Of a stretch of DNA of 64,000 nucleotides, positions 57,515 through 64,000 are shown piece after piece. The first letter of the stretch is position 1, and every line of letters begins with the position of its first letter. Source of the DNA: Phytophthora sp. 'mugwort' (taxonomy: Eukaryota; Oomycota; Peronosporomycetes; Peronosporales; Peronosporaceae). Both the position numbers and the translations under genes were made by a program. Below the pieces are notes generated by a model. It was given only the letters and a program-made list of their open reading frames with translations. It was not told the DNA's origin and did no database searches. Location of the stretch: positions 3,410,001-3,474,000 of the forward strand of contig JAUCEF010000018.1 in the NCBI GenBank assembly GCA_033558025.1, read 5' to 3'.

Positions 57515-58360
57515 ATGGCTGCCGAGACCAAGAATACGAGCGGCCTGGAGCGCTGCAATGACAAGGCTTTGCTATGTGGAAAGATAAGCTTTTGCCGCAC
57601 GTCAATCACCTGGATCAGTTGTATAAAAGGAACCAACTTGAGAAAGGGCTCCTTGACGTGGACGTCCTCATGGCCGACTTCCTTCATGAAACGCTCAATG
57701 TGATGATGGACGGGGAAGGGGTCGAGGCTACCTGCAGAATCTGCTTTATCAGGTTCTACCAAATTTCTTTCTTTCAACACTGCCTGACTTGGTGTCTCAC
57801 ATGGACCCATCTGAAGTGGTTAAGGCACTAGAAAAAGACTATGGTCAGGTGATGCGGCAGGTCTAATTACCCCACCCGAGCCTGGTTTAATCTGGCTCGA
57901 AGTCAATGGCGTGATCTGCGAACGATGTTCGCTCAGCTGAAGAAAGCACGCAATGAGATTAATCGAAAGACTCACAAGCTGCTGGGACAAGACATGGTCA
58001 CTGAGGCCTGGCTTGGTGTCGAAGTCTTGTCCCAACTGCTAAGTGAGTTTTGGGCATCATCAATCTCTATAAAAGGGAGAGTTTACGGTCGATAAGGTCG
58101 AAAGTGCGCTTCGTCGCATCTTTCGAAGATAAGTCTAAGATTGGAATCCTTGAATCTCGAATGCACATGGACAAGACATCGGTGATCGCTGTCAATAACG
58201 TCCGAGCAAAGCAAGGACAAAAACAAAGAAAGCAGAATGACTCAAAGACAACCCAAGGGTGTTTTTATTGCTTTGAGACCGACCACGTCAAGGCTGACAG
58301 TCCGACAATGGCCAAGGACAGAGACCCGACCCGGGAAGTGGCCAGCTGTTCCGTACAGAT
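57515..58360 (+). pseudogene. Older Copia element, gag part (left of the nested insertion)
   Basis: The region begins near ATG 57515 (MAAETKN). Frame-shifted gag pieces follow: MWKDKLLPHVNHLDQLYK (57574), LVSHMDPSEVVKALEKDYG (near 57790), a FNLARSQWRDLRTMFAQLKK stretch (57888 on), and a zinc-knuckle relic GCFYCFETDHVKAD (58259-58300) with the third Cys changed to Ser. It is interrupted at 58361 by Copia copy 2. Confidence 0.65.
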
Positions 58361-58365
58361 GTCAG

Positions 58366-58651
58366 TGTTGAGATGCTCTTGTTGGTTTGAGGGCAAATGC
58401 CGAAGTGAGTTCTATTGTCTCCTTACTCTTGCTAACCTGCATCTACTTACCTTGTGTCCCAGGAGTAAATCGGAATATCGACCAATCCGATCCATCCACG
58501 TGTTCTCAACTGCCCCCCCCCTTTTTCAGCACAACGCCATTGCGTGAGCTCGCATGCATTGCGTCATCGCTGCATGTGCCCGCACGCATCGTGTCATCAC
58601 TGCGCATGGGCATGACGTCACCGCTTCGCATATACGGCGCACACATCAACA
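58366..58651 (-). repeat. 3' LTR of Copia copy 2
   Basis: 286 bp, ending TCTCAACA on the minus strand. Its C/G run is longer than in the other LTRs. The gag-pol stop at 58618-58620 lies inside it. Confidence 0.97.
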
Positions 58652-61600
58652 CTCCCACTCGCCGCATGCTGAGCGGTCTTGGTTCGGACGCCGCTCCCTG
58701 CGAGCAAGAACTGCAGTCTCTTCGTCCCGACCGCCTTCGTGAGCATGTCCGCCAGCTGACCTTCCGTCCCAACGTAGTCCACCGTGATGATGTCCCGGGC
58801 CACGTTCTCGCGGATGAAGTGGTGCCTGATGTCGACGTGCTTGGTCCGCGCATTGTAGCCGGCGTTGCTTGCCAGTGCAATGGCACCTTGGTTGTCCTCC
58901 CAGACTTGCGTCGCTCCCACTTGCTCATGACCCAGGTCCTTGAGCATCGCACGGGTCCACAGCACCTCCTGCGTGCACAGGCTTAACGCCATGTACTCCG
59001 CCTCCGCCGAGCTCAGCGCCACCGTGCGCTGGTACTTGGACTTGAAAACGACCGGCGCGCCGCCAATCATGATCATGATCCCGGATACCGAGCGGCGGTC
59101 GTCCAGATTGCTGCCCCAGTCCGCGTCCGTGTACGCCTCCAACACGACCTTGCCGTCGTTGCCGCTGTAGATGACCCCGAAGTCCTTCGTCGTCTTCAGG
59201 TAGCGGAGCACACGAATGGCTGCCTTCCAGTGCTGCTGCCCAGGGTTCTCCAAGAACCGCGACAGCTGCGTGACGATATATGCCACGTCCGGGCGCGTGC
59301 AGGTCGTGATGTACAACAAGCATCCGATCAAAGACCTGTACGGCTTGGACCTCATGTCCTCGCGCTCAGCGTTCGTGGTCGGCGATTGCATCTTCGTCAA
59401 CTTCATGCCGGACTCGCACGGGTTCACCACCGCTTTCGCGTCTTGCTGGTTGAACCGGTTCACGACGTCGTCGATGTAGCGCGTCTGCCTGATCATCAAC
59501 GTGCCGGCCGTGTGGTCATGGTCCACCTCCATACCGAGGATGAACTTGACCTCGCCGAGCTCCTTCATCTTAAACGCGCTCTTCAACGCCATCTTGACCT
59601 CGTCAATCTCTTTGTTGGTCTTGGCAGCGATGATCATGTCGTCCACGTACAAGCAGACGTACACGTAGTTGTCCTTGGAGCCCTTCACGTAGACGCACTG
59701 GTCTGCCCCGCAGCTGCGGAAGCCGATCTTCATAAATACGGCGTGGATCGTCTGATGCCACGCGCTCGCGGCCTGCTTGAGGCCGTAGATCGCCTTGTCC
59801 AGCTTGCACATCATGTTCTCCGCGTTCGTGATGCCGTACGGCACCTCCATGAACACTTGCTCCTTCAGATCACTGTTCAGGAACGCTGTGTCCACGTCCA
59901 GCTGCTCTGTGACGTAGGCCTTCGCCACCACCACCGACAGCACAACCCTGATCGAGTTCATGTTGGCGACGGGCGAGTACGTCTCGAAGAAGTCCACGCC
60001 GAACTTCTGCTTGAAGCCCTTCGCCACCAACCGGGCCTTGTACCGCACAACTCGGCCGTGCTCGTTCCGCTTCTTAGCGAACACCCATCGACACCCAATC
60101 GGCCGGGCGCCAGACGTCCGTCGAACCAGCGTCCACGAGCCATTGTCCGCGTGCGCCTTCAACTCGGAGTTCATCGCCTTGATCCACTCCGACGCCTCGT
60201 TGCTCTTCATGGCCTGCTGGTACGTGGTAGGCGCGTCGTCAGCTTCTCCCACACTGGCAGCGTAAGCCAGTACCGCTTCGGCGAGCAGTCCGTCCTCGTC
60301 GACTCGAGGTCGCTTAGGCGACGGCGGCCAGAAGTGGTCGTCGTTGTCCGGGTCGTCCTCGTCGTTCACCTTGTACTCGTCTGCAACGTCTTGAAGAGCA
60401 AGGACTGAGTCACGAGGGCGTCGGACTCGTTCGGGTTCCGGGTGGAATACAAGATTGTCACTGAAGGCTGCCCCTGGCGTCCTTCGGTATCTTGCCAGCT
60501 CATGCCTCGTCAACTCGTCCGACTCAGCCTCGGGCATCTCCGTGTCTTCCTCATGGCTCTCCTCCACCGATCCCATCGGCTCTTCAGTAGCGGGTTGGCG
60601 CTCTTGCTCGTGCTGCACGACGTCATCGACGTCCTCCGTCGAATGGATGACCGTCGTGCTCTCCGTCGGCGCCGAGTCGTAGATGCCGTCTACCTCGCGC
60701 TCGTCGAGCTTCATCGACCTTGTCACCTTCACCTTGTTCGACTCCAAGTCGTCCACGCGGTAGCCCTTCGAGTTCTCGGCGTACCCCAAGAACATGCACT
60801 TGAAGCTCTTCGGCTCCAACTTGGTGCGCTTTGCCTTGTCGACGTGAGCGTACCCGACCGAGCCGAACACGCGCAAGTGGTCCAGTCGCGGCTTGCCCCT
60901 GAACGCCAACTCGTACGGCGTCCTGCTCGAGTGCGTAATGGTCGTGGACCGGTTAATCAGGTACACCGACGTACTGACCGCCTCGGCCCACCACATCGTT
61001 GAGATAGCCTTGTAATACAACATGCTGCGGGCCTTCTCCATGATCGTGCGGTTCATGCGCTCCGCCACGCCGTTCTGCTGCGGGCTGTAAGGCACGGTCT
61101 TCTGGTGAACGATCCCGTTCAACGCGCACAACCTGTCCATCTCCTTGTTGACGAACTCCGTGCCGTTGTCCGAGCGCAGGCACTTGATGCGCTCTCCCCA
61201 CTGGTTCTCGTACAAGTTCATGAACGTCTTGAACTTGACGGGCACCTCACTCTTCTTGGTGATGAAGTACGCCACCACGTACTTGGAGTAGTCATCCACA
61301 AACGTGAGCACGTACCGGGCCCCGCCTTTAGACTTCGTCTTCATGGGCCCCATGACGTCCGTGTGCACCAACTGCAACACCTTCGTCGTCTTCGACAGCG
61401 ATCGAGACGGGAAGTGCGCGACCGTCTGTTTGCCCTTCATGCAGCCCCCGCACAGCGTCATGGACTTGCGGTCCAACGTGGGCATGCCAGTGGTGGCGTT
61501 CTGCGTCTTCGCCAGCGCGTCCTTGTTCAAGTGGCCCATGCGCGCATGCCACAACTCCCACTCACTGTCGACTCCGGCGTACTCCACGTAGTGCGCCATG

Positions 61601-62748
61601 TCCTTCTCGCAGTCGAGCACGTAGGCCTTGCCGACCTTCTTGCCCAACGCGATCGCCTTGGACTTGTTCCAGATCGTACACGACTTCTTCTGAAACTCCA
61701 CGCTCATGCCGCGCTCCGCCAGCCTGCTGACAGACAACAGCTGTCGGTCCAGCCCGGGGATGTACATCACATCGACCATCTTAATGCGCGTGCCGTCGAT
61801 GCCCGTCAGGCGCACCGACCCCGTTCCCACCACCCGGATCTTCTTGCCGTCCGCGATGGTCACCTCGACGTCCGAGTCGAGGTCCTTGTACTCAAACAAG
61901 TCGTTGCGGTGAGGCGTCATGTGCGCCGTCGCACCGCTGTCGATCAGCCACCCAGCCGACCGACTCTTCCCAACGGCGAAGACCGCGTCGTCGTCGTTGT
62001 TGCCCGCGTTCGGGTCCGGGCAGTCCCGCTTCATGTGGCCCATCTGGCCGCAGTTGAAGCACTTGCCCTTGAAACCGCCGTTCTTCCTTGAACCGAAGGC
62101 CTTGCTGCCCTTGCCGCCCCTGAAGGTTTTCGCGCCTTTGAACTTACTGCTGTTCGCAGTAGCCTTTAGCGCGCGCTCAGTGCCTTCCTTCTTGTCGAGG
62201 CGCTCGTCCTCCTTGAGTAGCTTCTCCTTCACCTCGATCAACGTGAAGTCTTTCACGTTCTCCACGATCGAGCAGATCAACTCGTACTCCGTGGGCAGAC
62301 TGCTCAGCAGGATGACCAGCTGACGAGCCTCGTCCAGCGGTTCTCCGAGCGTCTGCAGACCCACGATGAGCTCGTCGAAGTCGTCCAGGTGCTTGGCCAT
62401 GGTCACGCCGCCCTCCATCTTGAACTCGTGGAGGCGACGGGTCATCGTCACCCGGTTGTGCATGGTCGTCCGGTTGTAGAAGTCGCGCAACGTGTTCCAG
62501 GCCATGATGGCCGACGTCGCCGAGCGGATCTTCGTGTGGTGCTCCACCGCCACACCTTGGGCGATGAGCCCGAGCGCCTTCATGTCATTGAGCAGCCACG
62601 CCTCCGTCATCTCCGACGGGTCCTTCACCAACTGCACGTGCGCCAACAGCCCCTTCCTCGCCAGCGTCATCCGCATGGCGAACTCCCAGTGGAAGTAGTT
62701 GTCGCTTCCCAGGATGACTTCAGCTTTCTTGGCGGACGTGGTGGTCAT
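58618..62748 (-). CDS. Copia gag-pol polyprotein, intact
   Basis: The polyprotein has 1376 residues from the ATG at 62748 (ACCGCCATGACC, good context). The frame stays open to an ATG at 62823 inside the 5' LTR. Domains in order: UBN2-type gag (1-215); CCHC knuckle CFNCGQMGHMKRDC (about 230-243); aspartic protease DSGATAHMT (about 270); GAG-pre-integrase WHARMGHLNKDALA; integrase with D (HTDVMGPM), D (SDNGTEF) and E (NGVAERMNRT); an acidic linker; RT with GCRWVFAKKRNEHGRVVRYK and YVDD (about 1034-1037). RNase H has EAYTDADWGSNLDDRRS, SSAEAEYMALSL and HVDIRHHFIRE. All catalytic residues I can recognise are present. No frameshift separates gag from pol, so a Gag excess would need proteolysis or another mechanism. 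Confidence 0.97.
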   Translation of the reverse strand: MTTTSAKKAEVILGSDNYFHWEFAMRMTLARKGLLAHVQLVKDPSEMTEAWLLNDMKALGLIAQGVAVEHHTKIRSATSAIMAWNTLRDFYNRTTMHNRVTMTRRLHEFKMEGGVTMAKHLDDFDELIVGLQTLGEPLDEARQLVILLSSLPTEYELICSIVENVKDFTLIEVKEKLLKEDERLDKKEGTERALKATANSSKFKGAKTFRGGKGSKAFGSRKNGGFKGKCFNCGQMGHMKRDCPDPNAGNNDDDAVFAVGKSRSAGWLIDSGATAHMTPHRNDLFEYKDLDSDVEVTIADGKKIRVVGTGSVRLTGIDGTRIKMVDVMYIPGLDRQLLSVSRLAERGMSVEFQKKSCTIWNKSKAIALGKKVGKAYVLDCEKDMAHYVEYAGVDSEWELWHARMGHLNKDALAKTQNATTGMPTLDRKSMTLCGGCMKGKQTVAHFPSRSLSKTTKVLQLVHTDVMGPMKTKSKGGARYVLTFVDDYSKYVVAYFITKKSEVPVKFKTFMNLYENQWGERIKCLRSDNGTEFVNKEMDRLCALNGIVHQKTVPYSPQQNGVAERMNRTIMEKARSMLYYKAISTMWWAEAVSTSVYLINRSTTITHSSRTPYELAFRGKPRLDHLRVFGSVGYAHVDKAKRTKLEPKSFKCMFLGYAENSKGYRVDDLESNKVKVTRSMKLDEREVDGIYDSAPTESTTVIHSTEDVDDVVQHEQERQPATEEPMGSVEESHEEDTEMPEAESDELTRHELARYRRTPGAAFSDNLVFHPEPERVRRPRDSVLALQDVADEYKVNDEDDPDNDDHFWPPSPKRPRVDEDGLLAEAVLAYAASVGEADDAPTTYQQAMKSNEASEWIKAMNSELKAHADNGSWTLVRRTSGARPIGCRWVFAKKRNEHGRVVRYKARLVAKGFKQKFGVDFFETYSPVANMNSIRVVLSVVVAKAYVTEQLDVDTAFLNSDLKEQVFMEVPYGITNAENMMCKLDKAIYGLKQAASAWHQTIHAVFMKIGFRSCGADQCVYVKGSKDNYVYVCLYVDDMIIAAKTNKEIDEVKMALKSAFKMKELGEVKFILGMEVDHDHTAGTLMIRQTRYIDDVVNRFNQQDAKAVVNPCESGMKLTKMQSPTTNAEREDMRSKPYRSLIGCLLYITTCTRPDVAYIVTQLSRFLENPGQQHWKAAIRVLRYLKTTKDFGVIYSGNDGKVVLEAYTDADWGSNLDDRRSVSGIMIMIGGAPVVFKSKYQRTVALSSAEAEYMALSLCTQEVLWTRAMLKDLGHEQVGATQVWEDNQGAIALASNAGYNARTKHVDIRHHFIRENVARDIITVDYVGTEGQLADMLTKAVGTKRLQFLLAGSGVRTKTAQHAASGSVDVCAVYAKR

Positions 62749-62780
62749 GGCGGTACTGAAGCTTGGTCTTGAGCGTCTTG

Positions 62781-62792
62781 CGGCTGTTAACC
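62781..62792 (-). other. Primer-binding site of Copia copy 2
   Basis: The same 12 nt as in copy 1 (GGTTAACAGCCG on minus), directly after the 5' LTR and upstream of the preferred start codon. Confidence 0.65.
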
Positions 62793-63076
62793 TGTTGAGA
62801 TGCTCTTGTTGGTTTGAGGGCAAATGCCGAAGTGAGTTCTATTGTCTCCTTACTCTTGCTAACCTGCATCTACTTACCTTGTGTCCCAGGAGTAAATCGG
62901 AATATCGACCAATCCGATCCATCCACGTGTTCTCAACTGCCCCCCCTTTTTCAGCACAACGCCATTGCGTGAGCTCGCATGCATTGCGTCATCGCTGCAT
63001 GTGCCCGCACGCATCGTGTCATCACTGCGCATGGGCATGACGTCACCGCTTCGCATATACGGCGCACACATCAACA
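62793..63076 (-). repeat. 5' LTR of Copia copy 2
   Basis: 284 bp, TGTTGATG...TCTCAACA on minus. Confidence 0.97.
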
Positions 63077-63081
63077 GTCAG

Positions 63082-64000
63082 ACAGCCCCCGGAGCCAATA
63101 TGAAGGCTCGAAAGGCAGGTCAAACAGCCGTCAATACGTTGAAGTCTGTGATCCACGACGAAGAACAGCGTCTCAGCCGCGATGGATAAACGGAGCTTGA
63201 AGCAAGACTATGCTGACGATGTCAGAAATCTGCAATATGACGACGAGGATGTTCCCCTGAGCGACGGGGTGAAGCTTGCCAATCGACCTCGACAGCATCG
63301 AGCGACAGGTACGAATAACAAATGCTGCATATTTAAGGAAGTTGAAGAAGCTAAAAGTTGCTACCGACTTGTGGGTCGTTAATGCAGGACCTGGGCACGC
63401 TATAACTCTAGCCAAAATGTGGTTTAAGGAGATGCGACCGAGCCAAGGACATCAGTTCACGTACAGTACTGAATGTACGTCACAGAGTTCACGAATCGGT
63501 TAATACAGCTAAGTGTTATCACTGCTAGAGGAAATATGAATCATATTACTCTTAGTGAAGTAGCATATGACCTCCAGTGCGATAGTAACTTGCTCAGTGC
63601 ATACTTTTTGGTAAAAGCAAGGATACCGGCACCCACATGCAATCCAAACAGGTGACTACCTGTTTTCTTTAGAAAAGGCTTCGAACTGCTATTTGCGGCA
63701 GTAGCAATAGGTGAAGTGTACTACTTGCCAAGTGCTAAAGCATTAAAGAAAGTGTCTTCACCGCGAGTCCCAGAAAGTATGAACACCTAATAAAGGAGTA
63801 TCACCTCCGACTTGGTCATGTAGGAAAAGATAGATTATTACGAATGACAAGCAACCTAAAGTATTTCAGGACGCTAAAGTTAGGTATCCTCAGTTGAAGG
63901 ACATCCCGTTCTTCTGCAATACATGCGCGAAAATGAAAGATCGCCGCATGTCCCATAGAAACATGGTAGGGACGAAGTCTAAAGAACCTCTTCACACTCT
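63082..64000 (+). pseudogene. Older Copia element, protease and GAG-pre-integrase part (right of the insertion)
   Basis: Continues the 57515-58360 element. A protease relic (KVATDLWVVNAGPGHAIT, near 63352, with N-A-G at the DSG position) leads to QLSVITARGNMNHITLSEVA (near 63490-63560). A GAG-pre-integrase block (KEYHLRLGHVGKDRLLRMT, near 63798) follows, then FFCNTCAKMKDRRMSHRN up to the window edge. Frame changes and stops are present. The rest of pol should lie beyond 64000. Confidence 0.7.

Larger units (their letters stand above)
58361..63081 (-). mobile_element. Copia retrotransposon copy 2, apparently intact, nested
   Basis: The element spans 58366-63076 (4711 bp) on minus, between perfect duplications GTCAG (58361-58365 and 63077-63081). 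It has two LTRs, a primer site and one open gag-pol frame. It shares two LTR differences from copy 1 at both ends (TCTCAACA and AGATGCAG), so it is a separate insertion from a related source. Confidence 0.97.

Noticed and set aside
58925..62772. Plus-strand ORFs of 127-392 codons across the Copia copies
   Set aside because: Antisense shadows of gag-pol. The matching frames in both copies reflect near-identical DNA.

Overview
The window looks like a piece of an oomycete genome, most likely Phytophthora-like (inference). The evidence is short introns of about 66-106 bp with GT/AG borders, eukaryotic single-copy genes (Rab GTPase, PRMT3, RAB3GAP2), a nuclear-type elongator tRNA-Met, and a very dense load of Copia, Helitron, pogo-like and Harbinger-like elements. 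There is no bacterial operon structure, rRNA or CRISPR.

Layout. (1) 1-12134 is a head-to-tail tandem array of ~707-bp units. Seventeen units each carry an identical 73-nt tRNA-Met(CAT). The array starts left of the window and ends abruptly in a truncated 18th unit fused to a decayed Copia fragment. (2) 12135-14366 holds transposon debris. (3) 14805-28095 is a gene island of six host genes. A Rab8/Sec4-like GTPase (six exons) and PRMT3 lie on +. A four-exon RAB3GAP2-like gene lies on -, tail-to-tail with PRMT3. A single-pass membrane protein lies on +. A large IQ/WW/B-box protein (three exons) and a multi-pass membrane protein lie on -. (4) 29273-~35060 is a decayed Helitron with a recognisable 3' hairpin and CTAG end. 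(5) 37072-44480 is a mosaic of a pogo-like relic, Copia relics, and a chromodomain/cysteine-protease-like pseudogene. (6) 45302-49430 holds two paralogous MFS transporters on -, separated by a 596-bp pogo-like element with a TA target-site duplication. (7) 50014-52292 is a decayed Harbinger-like element. (8) 52615-63076 holds two copies of one Copia family in opposite orientation, each with LTRs and a perfect 5-bp target-site duplication. Copy 1 is disabled by a 13-bp deletion and a D-to-G change in the reverse transcriptase YVDD box. Copy 2 has an uninterrupted gag-pol ORF. Copy 2 is nested in an older Copia element that runs off the right edge.

The host genes do not form one pathway, but the Rab GTPase and the RAB3GAP2-like regulator are both membrane-traffic genes within 7.5 kb of each other. 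The most unusual structure is the tRNA-Met array. The most informative transposon observations are the intact Copia copy, its apparent half-tRNA-Asn primer site, and its ORF running from one LTR into the other.
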